Source: Flavobacteriales bacterium
GTDB taxonomy: Bacteria; Bacteroidota; Bacteroidia; Flavobacteriales_D; Sanyastnellaceae
Direction: 5' to 3'
DNA length: 39,377 nucleotides
Assembly: GCA_015665315.1 (NCBI GenBank)
Contig: JADFAK010000206.1
Span: 1 to 39,377, forward strand
The notes beneath the pieces are model-generated. The model made no database searches. It saw only the letters and a program-made list of their open reading frames with translations, and was not told where the DNA came from. Made by a program: the position numbers and the translations under genes. Positions 16,668 to 25,092 of this stretch are shown here, in pieces; position 1 is the stretch's first letter, and every line of letters starts with the position of its first letter.

Positions 16668-16841
16668 ATGAGAAGATCTTTTCGTTTGCGGAGTTGGAAT
16701 CAACTCAATAGCCAAGGGCATGTCGCTAGGATGAAAGCCCTTGTTCAGTCGGTGCTTTTCGCTTCATGGATAAAGGCCTTGGTATTTCTTGCGCGTGCAC
16801 GATTTTGTAAATCTTTGTGCTTAGTTCCTATCCGAGTTTGA
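16668..16841 (+). CDS. Possible leader peptide ORF (57 codons) upstream of speA
   Basis: Most of the 318 bases between the tRNA-Ala terminator and speA is an open frame from ATG 16668 to TGA 16839-16841. The product starts MRRSFRLRSWNQ and is Arg-rich (about 9 Arg in 57). Two perfect short hairpins lie inside it: GAGTTG/CAACTC (16691-16706) and AAGGGC/GCCCTT (16714-16742). An Arg-rich frame in front of arginine decarboxylase could be a regulatory leader, but it may also be chance. No known riboswitch is recognised here. Confidence 0.3.
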   Translation: MRRSFRLRSWNQLNSQGHVARMKALVQSVLFASWIKALVFLARARFCKSLCLVPIRV

Positions 16842-16903
16842 TTCGAGCGTAATTCTCTTTTCCCTTTTTTGGATATTAGCGCACATTTCAATCAATTTAC
16901 ATT

Positions 16904-18307
16904 ATGAAGATTAAGTACCAGGATCTGATCGAACAAACGTTTGATTGGCCTCAATATGAATTAAACAATTCCAACGACCAATTGCATTTTCATGGGATTC
17001 CATTGATGGACCTAGTGAAGAAGTACGGTTCTCCATTGAAGTTCACCTACTTGCCAAAAATCGGCGAGAACATCAATAAAGTGCACGGATGGTTCAATCG
17101 AGCCATGAAGAAATACAACTACCCCGGTAAGTATTACTACTGCTATGTGACGAAGAGCAGCCATTTCAAATATATTCTCAATGAAGTATTGTCCTTTGAC
17201 ACACATCTAGAGACTTCCTCAGCTTTTGATATTGACCTCGTCAAGGCTATGCACGCCGAGGGAAAGTTTGAAAAGGACAGAATAGTGATCTGCAACGGAT
17301 TCAAGGACACCAATTACGCACAGGGAATTGGTTCGCTCATTGACGAAGGATTCACCAATGTCATTCCGGTGATTGATAATGAGCACGAAATTGCACATTT
17401 GGCCAAATCGCTGAATTCTTGTGTAGATGTCGGGATACGAATTGCTTCGGAGGAGGAGCCAAAGTTTGAGTTCTATACTTCTCGATTGGGCATTCGCTAC
17501 AAGGATATTCCGCGCTTTTACCAAGAGCACATCGAAAACAATCCGAACTACAGGATGAAGATGTTGCACTTTTTCGTGAATACCGGCATCAAAGATTCAG
17601 CCTATTACTGGAACGAGCTTCATAAATGTTTGTCGGTATACTGCGAACTGAAGAAACTATGTCCGACCCTAGACAGCTTGAATATCGGCGGTGGATTCCC
17701 TGTAAAGAATTCCTTGGCCTTTGATTTCGACTATGAGTACATCATCGATGAAATCATGCTGCAGATTCAAACTACCTGTGAAGAAGAGGGAGTGGAACCA
17801 CCGCATATTTATTCTGAGTTTGGATCATTTACAGTAGGCGAAAGTGGCGGCGCGATTTACCGCGTTATGACGCAAAAGAAGCAAAATGATCGAGAGAAGT
17901 GGAATTTGATAGATTCATCTTTCATGACGACTCTTCCAGATGCATGGGCCATCAACAAGCGTTTTATCATGTTGCCTTTGAATCGGTGGGATCAGACTTA
18001 CGAGCGCGTTTTTCTGGGCGGTATGACCTGCGATAGCGATGACTACTACAATTCAGAACAGCACGTGAACGCAATCTATTTACCCGATTTTGACAAGGAC
18101 GAGCCTTTGTACCTCGGATTTTTCAATACGGGAGCTTACCAAGAAAGTATCAGTGGGTATGGTGGCATTCACCATTGTTTAATTCCACAGCCCAAACATA
18201 TCTTGATCGATCGCAATGATGAAAATGAGCTCACCTACGAGATGTTTAGGGCCGAACAGAAGCCTGAGGATATGCTTAAAATACTGGGTTACAACGTAAA
18301 AGAGTAA
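16904..18307 (+). CDS. speA: Biosynthetic arginine decarboxylase (PLP, alanine-racemase fold)
   Basis: SpeA decarboxylates arginine to agmatine, the entry step of polyamine synthesis. The 467-residue protein is the short Bacteroidota form, against about 650 in E. coli. The likely PLP lysine is K84 in CYVTKSSHF; the glycine-rich phosphate site is LNIGGGFP and the second-domain motif is SEFGSFTVGESG. It is the first of three polyamine genes: the agmatinase-like gene begins 5 bases after the stop, and a deoxyhypusine-synthase-like gene follows. The long structured leader upstream may control the cluster. Confidence 0.9.
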   Translation: MKIKYQDLIEQTFDWPQYELNNSNDQLHFHGIPLMDLVKKYGSPLKFTYLPKIGENINKVHGWFNRAMKKYNYPGKYYYCYVTKSSHFKYILNEVLSFDTHLETSSAFDIDLVKAMHAEGKFEKDRIVICNGFKDTNYAQGIGSLIDEGFTNVIPVIDNEHEIAHLAKSLNSCVDVGIRIASEEEPKFEFYTSRLGIRYKDIPRFYQEHIENNPNYRMKMLHFFVNTGIKDSAYYWNELHKCLSVYCELKKLCPTLDSLNIGGGFPVKNSLAFDFDYEYIIDEIMLQIQTTCEEEGVEPPHIYSEFGSFTVGESGGAIYRVMTQKKQNDREKWNLIDSSFMTTLPDAWAINKRFIMLPLNRWDQTYERVFLGGMTCDSDDYYNSEQHVNAIYLPDFDKDEPLYLGFFNTGAYQESISGYGGIHHCLIPQPKHILIDRNDENELTYEMFRAEQKPEDMLKILGYNVKE

Positions 18308-18311
18308 GGCT

Positions 18312-19172
18312 ATGAGTGAAACGAATACATACGCGGGAATACCCGATTCTTTGGGAAAGGAGGACAAGGCGCGAGCTGTCTTGATTCCCGTTCCTTACGA
18401 TGGGACAAGCACCTGGGGCAAGGGAGCCGATTTGGGGCCTGAGGCATTTTTGGACGCCTCGGAGAACATGGAATTGTACGACATAGAAACCGATTCTGAG
18501 GTATATTTGGAAGGTGTATTTCTAGACGAAGCAGTTTCTGAAGATGCGTCACCGGAAAGCATGACGGCTGCCGTAAAAGCACGCGTTGCGGCGCGCATTG
18601 AACAGGGGAAATTTGTCACCCTCTTTGGCGGGGAACATTCGATCAGCATTGGCAGTATTCAAGCACACGCTGCAGCATTCGAGAACGTTACAGTTTTACA
18701 AATTGACGCCCATGCCGATTTAAGGCCGGATTATATGGGATCGGAATGCAACCATGCCTGCGCTTTGCACTGGGCTTCGAAGAATACGAATCTTATTCAG
18801 GTGGGTATACGTAGTATGGACATTTCGGAGAAGGAGCATATGAATTTTGAGCAGACTTACTTTGCGCATGACATAGCGGCCGACAAAGAAGATGTGTGGA
18901 TGAGACGATTGTTGACTCAATTGACGAAAAAAGTATATGTTACCATAGATTTGGATGGATTTGACTCGGCCTTAGTTCCGAGCACGGGTACACCTGAACC
19001 TGGTGGGATGGATTGGTACAGCGTTTTGAAATTACTTCGCTTGGTGAGCCAAAAGTCCGAGATTGTGGGCTTTGATATCGTTGAGTTGAAACCAAATAAA
19101 ATTGATAAGTCGTCGGACTTCCTAGCGGCAAAATTATATTACAAGCTACTGACTTACAGCTTGTTGAAGTAG
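18312..19172 (+). CDS. speB: Agmatinase-family ureohydrolase
   Basis: A protein of 286 residues with the binuclear manganese site of the arginase/agmatinase family: GGEHS (H109), DAHAD (D132, H134, D136) and TIDLDGFDSA (D213, D215), then GTPEPGG. With SpeA next door, the simplest role is hydrolysis of agmatine to putrescine and urea. In some bacteria the same family acts on N1-aminopropylagmatine, and the adjacent DHS-like enzyme keeps that open. It starts at ATG 18312, 5 bases after the speA stop, so it is cotranscribed. Confidence 0.88.
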   Translation: MSETNTYAGIPDSLGKEDKARAVLIPVPYDGTSTWGKGADLGPEAFLDASENMELYDIETDSEVYLEGVFLDEAVSEDASPESMTAAVKARVAARIEQGKFVTLFGGEHSISIGSIQAHAAAFENVTVLQIDAHADLRPDYMGSECNHACALHWASKNTNLIQVGIRSMDISEKEHMNFEQTYFAHDIAADKEDVWMRRLLTQLTKKVYVTIDLDGFDSALVPSTGTPEPGGMDWYSVLKLLRLVSQKSEIVGFDIVELKPNKIDKSSDFLAAKLYYKLLTYSLLK

Positions 19173-19188
19173 AAGAAAACCAAGTAAA

Positions 19189-20154
19189 ATGAAGATAAGA
19201 GAGTTTATAGAGCACCATTACCGTCATTTCAATGCAGCCGCTTTGATCGACGCAGCCAAAGGATATGAAACCCACCTCGCCGAGGGAGGAAAGATGATGA
19301 TTACCCTTGCTGGTGCTATGAGTACTGCCGAGTTAGGTATTTCGCTAGCGCAAATAATTCGGGCGGACAAAGTTCAAATTATCAGTTGTACAGGAGCCAA
19401 CTTGGAAGAGGATTTGATGAATTTAGTTGCTCATTCGCATTACAAACGTGTGCCCAACTACCGCGATCTTACCCCAGAGCAAGAAAGAGAACTATTGGAT
19501 CAAGGATTGAATCGAGTGACGGATACTTGTATTCCAGAGGAAGAAGCCTTCCGCAGATTGCAAAAGCACGTGTTCGAAATCTGGAAGAAAGCCGAGGATG
19601 AAGGCCGCAGGATGTTTCCCCATGAGTTCATGTACGAGTTGATTCTAAGCGGAGTATTGAAGCAGTACTACGAAATTCCTCCAGAGCATTCTTGGATGAT
19701 CGCTGCTGCTGAAAAGAACCTGCCGATTGTCGTTCCAGGATGGGAGGATAGCACAATGGGTAATATTTTCGCTTCCTACTGTTTGAAAGGCGAGTTGAAA
19801 GCGTCGACCATGAAGTCGGGAATTGAGTATATGATGTATTTGGCCGACTGGTATACAGATAATTCGGAGGGGAAAGGTATTGGCTTCTTCCAAATAGGTG
19901 GAGGAATTGCTGGTGATTTTCCAATTTGCGTGGTGCCGATGCTTTACCAAGATATGGAGCGATATGACACACCTTTCTGGTCGTACTTTTGCCAGATTTC
20001 AGATTCTACAACAAGTTATGGAAGTTATTCAGGTGCTGTTCCCAACGAAAAAATTACATGGGGCAAACTTGACATTGATACCCCTAAATTTATAATTGAG
20101 TCGGATGCTACAATTGTGGCTCCGTTAGTTTTTGCATGGTTATTGAATCAGTAG
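19189..20154 (+). CDS. Deoxyhypusine-synthase-like enzyme
   Basis: A protein of 321 residues in the DHS family, which moves an aminobutyl group from spermidine using NAD. NAD-site motifs are visible (AGAMSTAELG, SCTGANLEEDL at about 67-76, IGGGIAG), and the catalytic lysine is conserved as K293 in ITWGKLDID. The His that binds the substrate in eukaryotic DHS is missing: the region reads GGGIAGDFPICVVP. Bacteria lack eIF5A, so the acceptor is probably a small amine such as putrescine, giving homospermidine. This is inferred from family and from the neighbouring speA and speB. It begins 16 bases after speB. Confidence 0.85.
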   Translation: MKIREFIEHHYRHFNAAALIDAAKGYETHLAEGGKMMITLAGAMSTAELGISLAQIIRADKVQIISCTGANLEEDLMNLVAHSHYKRVPNYRDLTPEQERELLDQGLNRVTDTCIPEEEAFRRLQKHVFEIWKKAEDEGRRMFPHEFMYELILSGVLKQYYEIPPEHSWMIAAAEKNLPIVVPGWEDSTMGNIFASYCLKGELKASTMKSGIEYMMYLADWYTDNSEGKGIGFFQIGGGIAGDFPICVVPMLYQDMERYDTPFWSYFCQISDSTTSYGSYSGAVPNEKITWGKLDIDTPKFIIESDATIVAPLVFAWLLNQ

Positions 20155-20156
20155 TT

Positions 20157-20447
20157 ATGAAAAGGATCATTAAAGATTTTAAAACAATCACCAAGGAGCA
20201 AATGGATCTAATCCTAGAGCGCTTCCCTGATGGATTTGAAGTGGAAGATTTGAAGACATTGCACGACATGAGTGGCAAACTCATTCGCTGTCTTGAAATC
20301 AAAACTGATGAAGTTGATTATCTGTTCAAGATGGATGTCAACATGATTGAATTATTGGACGACCACTCCGATGATGACATTGACATGCCCGACATGGATG
20401 ATGGCTTCGACACGGATGGAGTTGAAGGAGATGATGATGACGATTAA
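20157..20447 (+). CDS. Small acidic conserved-type protein
   Basis: A protein of 96 residues starting MKRIIKDFKTITKEQMD, a form I associate with short Bacteroidota hypotheticals (not confirmed). The N-terminal 60 residues look like a compact helical domain; the last 25 are almost all Asp, Glu, Gly and Met. ATG 20157 comes 2 bases after the DHS-like stop, so it is probably the last gene of the polyamine transcript. No function is known. Confidence 0.6.
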   Translation: MKRIIKDFKTITKEQMDLILERFPDGFEVEDLKTLHDMSGKLIRCLEIKTDEVDYLFKMDVNMIELLDDHSDDDIDMPDMDDGFDTDGVEGDDDDD

Positions 20448-20488
20448 ATCTCACGCCTACGGGTAGTTCTAACTAAATCTATACGAAG

Positions 20489-20908
20489 ATGGAAGGTGTT
20501 TTTCACATAGCATTCACTTCATCGAATCTTGACGATTCAAAAGAATTTTACGCTGGTGTACTTGGTTGCACAGAGGGTAGAAGTGACATGAATTGGATTG
20601 ACTACAATTTTTTTGGTCATCAACTTACCATTCAATACATGAGTGCCAAGTTTGGCGGCGTGTCCAATTATCGACATCCGAAAACGGGCTTTCCATTGAA
20701 CCATTTTGGTGTAATCCTCGCGTCAAAAGATTGGCAACAGGTAGTGGACAAAATTACGGCCTCAGGCTGTCCCTTTGTCGTCGAGCCCCAACTGGTTATG
20801 GAAGGTGAGATTGGCGAACAACGAATTGCCATGATTCAAGACCCCGATGGGAATGTTTTGGAATTCAAGACGTTTGCCGATTTGGGAAATGTTTTCAGGA
20901 GTTCCTGA
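20489..20908 (+). CDS. VOC (glyoxalase/dioxygenase fold) family protein
   Basis: A protein of 139 residues with the vicinal oxygen chelate pattern: an N-terminal HIAFTSSNLDDSKEFYAGVLG module and a C-terminal DPDGNVLEFKTF module. Likely metal ligands are the His of VFHIAF, the His of NHFGV and the Glu of LEFKTF. Substrate unknown; nearest in appearance to small stand-alone glyoxalase-like proteins. Confidence 0.82.
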   Translation: MEGVFHIAFTSSNLDDSKEFYAGVLGCTEGRSDMNWIDYNFFGHQLTIQYMSAKFGGVSNYRHPKTGFPLNHFGVILASKDWQQVVDKITASGCPFVVEPQLVMEGEIGEQRIAMIQDPDGNVLEFKTFADLGNVFRSS

Positions 20909-20951
20909 AAGTGAGTGGTGGTCTGAATGATAAAAAGCAACTTGCTTTACA

Positions 20952-20990
20952 AGTAGTTCCTCATTGAATTTGAGGGACTACTATTTATTC
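20952..20990. terminator. Shared terminator between VOC gene and ppk2
   Basis: AGTAGTTCCTCA pairs with TGAGGGACTACT around loop TTGAATT. T-rich sequence follows on the plus strand. It lies between two convergent genes and could serve both. Confidence 0.7.
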
Positions 20991-21007
20991 ATTTGCGCTT
21001 GTCGCGT

Positions 21008-21781
21008 TTAATGAGGGTGCTCCAAATTAACGAAGGGGTGAATCAACTTCTCGTCGGGAATCAAGATGTCGGGATCAGTGGTTTTATTGTCGTAATCGAT
21101 ATTGGATAATACGTACTTCATCGTTTCCATGCGCGCGCGTTCTTTGTGATTGGCGTGCACGATTATCCAAGGGGTCTTGTTCTTGGAGGTCTTATCAAAC
21201 ATACGTTCCTTGTACAAAGTATAGTCCTTCCACTTGGTCTCGGCCTCGACATCAACGTTGCTTAGTTTCCACTGCTTTAGCGGATTGGTTTTTCGTTCTT
21301 CAAGGCGCAGAGCTTGCACTTTAGACGAAATGGAAAACCAGAATTTGAAGATGGTAATGCCGTCGTTGATCAACATTTTTTCAAAATCAGTCACTTGCGA
21401 CATGAATAGCTCGTACTGATCATCAGTGCAAAAACCCATGACCGGTTCCACGATTGCTCGGTTGTACCACGATCGGTCAAAAAACACGATCTCCCCCGGA
21501 TTGGGCAGCTCCTTGATATAGCGCTGAAAATACCATTGTCCGCGCTCGAGCTCAGTAGGCTTCGGTAAGGCAACAACGCGCATCGCCCTGGGGTTGAGGA
21601 ATTGAGTGAGTCGAAAAACAGCACCCCCTTTTCCAGCAGTATCGCGGCCTTCGAAGATCAACATTACTCTTGCTTGACTCGTTTGGATCCAATTCTGCAA
21701 TTTGATCATCTCAATTTGAAGAGTTTCTAGCTCGTCAATCAGTTCAGGATCAAAGGCAAATTCTTTGAGGTATTTTGCCAT
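21008..21781 (-). CDS. ppk2: Polyphosphate kinase 2
   Basis: PPK2 moves phosphate between polyphosphate and nucleotides in the cytoplasm. The 257-residue protein has one PPK2 domain, Walker A FEGRDTAGKGG (about residues 43-53), Walker B-like FFDRSWYNR (100-108), the lid segment RLEERKTNPLKQWKLS, and WIIVHANHKERAR. The single-domain length fits the class that mainly makes NTP or NDP from polyphosphate. It stands alone on the minus strand. The substrate class (ADP or GDP against AMP) is not decided from sequence. Confidence 0.92.
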   Translation of the reverse strand: MAKYLKEFAFDPELIDELETLQIEMIKLQNWIQTSQARVMLIFEGRDTAGKGGAVFRLTQFLNPRAMRVVALPKPTELERGQWYFQRYIKELPNPGEIVFFDRSWYNRAIVEPVMGFCTDDQYELFMSQVTDFEKMLINDGITIFKFWFSISSKVQALRLEERKTNPLKQWKLSNVDVEAETKWKDYTLYKERMFDKTSKNKTPWIIVHANHKERARMETMKYVLSNIDYDNKTTDPDILIPDEKLIHPFVNLEHPH

Positions 21782-21935
21782 GTTTTATCGTTGATTCGTC
21801 TAAATTTAAACACTTTGTCGTAGAACTGACAATTCGAAATGATCCAGTTTTAGTCCGCGAGAACTGAGGCATTAGAATAAGCTACTTTCAGTGGGTAAAT
21901 ATGCTGAAAATCTTTGTAGATTCGCACCCGCGTTT

Positions 21936-22010
21936 GGGACATTAGCTCAGTTGGTTTAGAGCGCTACCTTGACAGGGTAGAGGTCACTGGTTCGAATCCA
22001 GTATGTCTCA
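21936..22010 (+). tRNA. tRNA-Val (anticodon GAC)
   Basis: A 75-base cloverleaf. Acceptor GGGACAT pairs with ATGTCTC, the anticodon stem CTACC/GGTAG encloses loop TTGACAG (anticodon GAC), and the T-arm is ACTGG-TTCGAAT-CCAGT. After the discriminator A the sequence is CAAC, so CCA is not encoded, unlike the tRNA-Ala and tRNA-Asp of this window. AATCTTTG, a near match to the -7 box, lies just upstream. Confidence 0.94.
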
Positions 22011-22015
22011 CAACA

Positions 22016-22053
22016 AAGAGGCTGTCTTTCATCAAGACAGCCTCTTTTTATTT
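22016..22053 (+). terminator. Terminator of tRNA-Val
   Basis: AAGAGGCTGTCTT pairs perfectly with AAGACAGCCTCTT around loop TCATC, then a T-rich tail. A second, loopless palindrome (TGAAAAGGCCCTTTTCA, 22099-22115) lies shortly after and may be linked to the end of the minus-strand porin-like gene. Confidence 0.9.
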
Positions 22054-22121
22054 CGAGAAATCAGGACCTCTTCAGGCGCTCACCGGGAAGGAGCGGGGTG
22101 AAAAGGCCCTTTTCAAGTTGA

Positions 22122-23276
22122 TCATGGACGCTTTCCAATGCCACTAACAAACTGTAGCATGACGCCACATTGCTTTTCATTGGCATCAACTACACGGGTG
22201 TAGAAGCTATTCAATCGAATACGTGTGTGTGGAGAAACTACGTAGGTTAAGCTACCTGCGACGCTCCAGTTGTACAGGTCTTGCTGACCTTCCTGCGCTT
22301 TCAACGAGTTGATCGAATGAGACGCACTTAGAATCCAGTTCTTGCCCGAGTACAGGTCAAGGCTGTTCATAATATTGGTCGAGATAAACTTACCCATCGA
22401 AGCTGAGGTTGTTTCACCAATAATTACTTGGTTCACCAGCTTTATCCGCTCGCTGTATTTGAATACCCAGTCGGCACCAATTCTATAAATATGGCTAATG
22501 TCTTTGGCAATAGCCGTGGACGTCAGGTGACCTGCAACCATGTTTAATCCTATCTCATTTCGCTTGTAGGTAGGCGATCCAATTCGAGAAGTCACCAACC
22601 AAGTTCCCTGATAATTGTACTGGCCAAATTTGAAGACAGGCGCGACGTCAATCTGAGATTCGTCGTTGACGACTAGGTTGTTGCACACGAGGACAGGCTT
22701 AGATAAGAAACCACCACTCGTCAGAGCTATTTCGATATCTAGGTTCTTCGATATAGGCGTTTTGTAGAAAACTCCGATGTCTTGCGCAAACCCCAAGTCC
22801 ATTTTGATCGGATTGATCATAAAACTAACAACCGGGTCAATTTTCGGGTTGTGGCCGTAAGGGATGGAGTTGTTTCCGACGATGAGCGATGTTCTGTCCC
22901 ATTTTGTCTTGAACTTCACATACGTCTGCTGCAATTTGAAGTCAATACTGCTGCGTTTAACGCCCAACAAGTCAACTTGTGAGTCGTACTCCAGTCCTAT
23001 GCGAAACCTCCAACTGTCAACAGCTATCAGCTTGGTATAACCGCGTTGCATATTGCGCTGGTTCTTCTTGACGATTTGGAAGTTGACCTGGTTCTTCGGA
23101 CTTCTCGTTGCGAAGTCCCATCGGTCGCCGTTGATGTCGTTGACGAATCCTCCGTGTAGATTTAACTGTCCGTAGAAGAAGGTCGTTTTTTGTTTGTTGA
23201 GTTTGATGGATGATTGTGCCGATAAGCTGCTACCGACAAAACATGCTGCTATGAAAAATAGTGTCTGTAATTTCAT
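22122..23276 (-). CDS. Porin-like outer-membrane protein
   Basis: A protein of 384 residues with a clear Sec signal peptide (MKLQTLFFIAACFVGSSLSA, then QS). The mature protein alternates charged and aromatic beta strands in the way of a phosphate- or maltose-type porin (for example FYGQLNLHGGFVNDI, YVKFKTKWDRTSLIVGNNSI, IRLNSFYTRVVDA). No lipobox. It follows the lipoprotein gene on the minus strand by 18 bases, suggesting one operon and possibly one surface complex. I do not recognise the exact family. Confidence 0.65.
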   Translation of the reverse strand: MKLQTLFFIAACFVGSSLSAQSSIKLNKQKTTFFYGQLNLHGGFVNDINGDRWDFATRSPKNQVNFQIVKKNQRNMQRGYTKLIAVDSWRFRIGLEYDSQVDLLGVKRSSIDFKLQQTYVKFKTKWDRTSLIVGNNSIPYGHNPKIDPVVSFMINPIKMDLGFAQDIGVFYKTPISKNLDIEIALTSGGFLSKPVLVCNNLVVNDESQIDVAPVFKFGQYNYQGTWLVTSRIGSPTYKRNEIGLNMVAGHLTSTAIAKDISHIYRIGADWVFKYSERIKLVNQVIIGETTSASMGKFISTNIMNSLDLYSGKNWILSASHSINSLKAQEGQQDLYNWSVAGSLTYVVSPHTRIRLNSFYTRVVDANEKQCGVMLQFVSGIGKRP

Positions 23277-23294
23277 ATCCTTAAGAATTATCGG

Positions 23295-24770
23295 TTAGTA
23301 GTTGTAAAGTTTCTTGCGAATGCGGACTGTCTCACGGATCTCTTTTGGAAGTTTGATCGTTCCCATCCACACCGGTGTAATTCGTTCGTAACACAGAACA
23401 TATACACTCAATACATCCATCTCCAATGTTTCGTAAGTGAGGTAGATTTTCTCTATACCCTTGTATTGGTTGTTCACCCACTTTCCAGTTTTCTTATCGG
23501 TCAAAAGAACAAATGGCTTGATGTCATCGGGCAACAAAGCCGCATCGTACTGGATCGTACTTTGGACTGGATTGTAGCGTCTTGATTTCGGAAAGGTGTT
23601 CACACCGAAGAGCATTCCATAGAGCTTTTGCTCGCTGATTAGGGCGAGATCGACATTGCCGATAGTAATATCGTAAGGCGACCATTCTCCCGTGAGGGTG
23701 ATTTGCATGTAGGACTCGCTTCCTTTGATATCGATAATATCCATTTGAATACTGTCTACATACTGCATCCACGAAAAGTCAAATTCTTTTGGTGTCTCGG
23801 CAGTGTAGTAACCACGATCTTGGAATTGCATCGTTTGAATAGGCTTTTCCAAAATTGTCTTGTAGGTAAACTGTTCGCTGTGCATGAGCAAGCCAAATTC
23901 TCGCTTGTAGTGCTCTTCCACATCAACAGGCTCAACGATACGTTCCGTTTGATGGCCAATTTCCAGTTGCTTCACGTCGACCTGACGTCGCAATGGTCGG
24001 CGCAATTGATCGAAATCTACCACTACATTTTCTGCATAGTCCGATAAATCGTTGTACTCGATGTTGGTAGGAATGACCTTGCCCGGGTTTTTCAATTGCA
24101 AAAGAGTGCGGTACAATTCAGCATCAAGATAGAACCAAGTATGACTTAGAATCTTATTCTGGTTGAGGTTTTTGTCGCTCGCAAATCGCGCCCCTATGTC
24201 ATCATAATTCTCAGAGGTCAAAGCAAATTCCCATTTCGATGCCGCGAGGCAATTGTTGGTGATATTTGCCCGATAGGGCTGAGCATTGATTTTACCAGCG
24301 TCGTTGGTCATCGTGAACTCCTTGTGCTCACCACGAAAATTCACGCCAAAACGGTTGAATTCTTCCAATAGAAGCTCTGCATATAACAGGTCTCCATCGC
24401 TGTCCAAGGTCGGCGTCAAACGCATCAGGTCCACATCGGGAATGCGCACTGTCGTTCCCGCCTCATCTCTGAATTCGAAATCGACAATGACTTGCCCTGC
24501 GGCCATATTGTCGTGCAGACGAAGTTGAATGTCAGTGAATCGAAGTTCACCATCGATACCGTAGTGGGAATCTAGTTCGCCAATGTCATAGGCGTAATCC
24601 TTGCCTGGACTTTGTCCGTCCAAATGGAAGATTCCATCCGGTTGTTGCGCGAAGAGTGCCGTTATCTCTGAAGGCGCAGGTTGGTCATTGTTCTTGCTAA
24701 TATTCCACTTATAGGAATAGCAAGAGCTGAGCGACATTGCCACTGTCGCGGTTAGTAAAAGTAATCGCAT
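23295..24770 (-). CDS. Large predicted lipoprotein, unknown function
   Basis: A protein of 491 residues. The signal peptide ends SLSSC, a good lipobox. The mature protein has no motif I recognise; it looks beta-rich with charged loops and a basic C-terminus (RETVRIRKKLYNY). It lies 18 bases upstream of the porin-like gene on the same strand, so the two are probably cotranscribed and may work together in the outer membrane. Confidence 0.6.
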   Translation of the reverse strand: MRLLLLTATVAMSLSSCYSYKWNISKNNDQPAPSEITALFAQQPDGIFHLDGQSPGKDYAYDIGELDSHYGIDGELRFTDIQLRLHDNMAAGQVIVDFEFRDEAGTTVRIPDVDLMRLTPTLDSDGDLLYAELLLEEFNRFGVNFRGEHKEFTMTNDAGKINAQPYRANITNNCLAASKWEFALTSENYDDIGARFASDKNLNQNKILSHTWFYLDAELYRTLLQLKNPGKVIPTNIEYNDLSDYAENVVVDFDQLRRPLRRQVDVKQLEIGHQTERIVEPVDVEEHYKREFGLLMHSEQFTYKTILEKPIQTMQFQDRGYYTAETPKEFDFSWMQYVDSIQMDIIDIKGSESYMQITLTGEWSPYDITIGNVDLALISEQKLYGMLFGVNTFPKSRRYNPVQSTIQYDAALLPDDIKPFVLLTDKKTGKWVNNQYKGIEKIYLTYETLEMDVLSVYVLCYERITPVWMGTIKLPKEIRETVRIRKKLYNY

Positions 24771-24781
24771 GTCGGTTTAAT

Positions 24782-24904
24782 TTAGTTGTTGCGCAAGCGC
24801 TCCTTCCGAACGGAAGTGTAGAGGTAGGTAGTCTCGTTTTCGTTCACAAAGGTAATCATAAATCCTCTAATTTCGACGAAATCACCCATATTATCGACAA
24901 ACAT
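24782..24904 (-). CDS. Possible small ORF upstream of the lipoprotein
   Basis: An open frame of 40 residues (start FVDNMGDFVEIRGF) ends 11 bases before the lipoprotein start on the same strand. The frame is open as far as 25003, but that would run to the trxA promoter. It is compatible with a short translated leader gene; there is no homology evidence. Confidence 0.25.
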   Translation of the reverse strand: MFVDNMGDFVEIRGFMITFVNENETTYLYTSVRKERLRNN

Positions 24905-25021
24905 GACGATAATCAGGTTTAAATTGATGGGTCTTTGTGGTTGATAAGTTGTGCATGACACGCAAGCCTTAGGGACACTTGATTTGGCGTATTCACTGAC
25001 CAATTGTCATGAATAGTTTAT

Positions 25022-25062
25022 TGGCAAAATTTTTGCCAGTTAGAAGTCAAAACTTACTTTTG
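25022..25062 (+). promoter_or_regulatory. trxA promoter with overlapping palindrome
   Basis: TTTG ending at 25035, then exactly 19 bases, then TACTTTTG (25055-25062): an exact TTG-N19-TAnnTTTG Bacteroidota promoter. The predicted transcript begins near 25069. A palindrome TGGCAAA-AATT-TTTGCCA (25022-25039) covers the -33 box and could be an operator. The promoter position rules out the longer trxA reading frame that begins at 25009. Confidence 0.8.
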
Positions 25063-25092
25063 ATCCACAATAGTTGTACAAATCGAAGAATC

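Noticed and set aside
16586-16903. Known riboswitch upstream of speA
   Set aside because: Hairpins exist, but I could not match their loops or order to a known class; kept only as a leader candidate.
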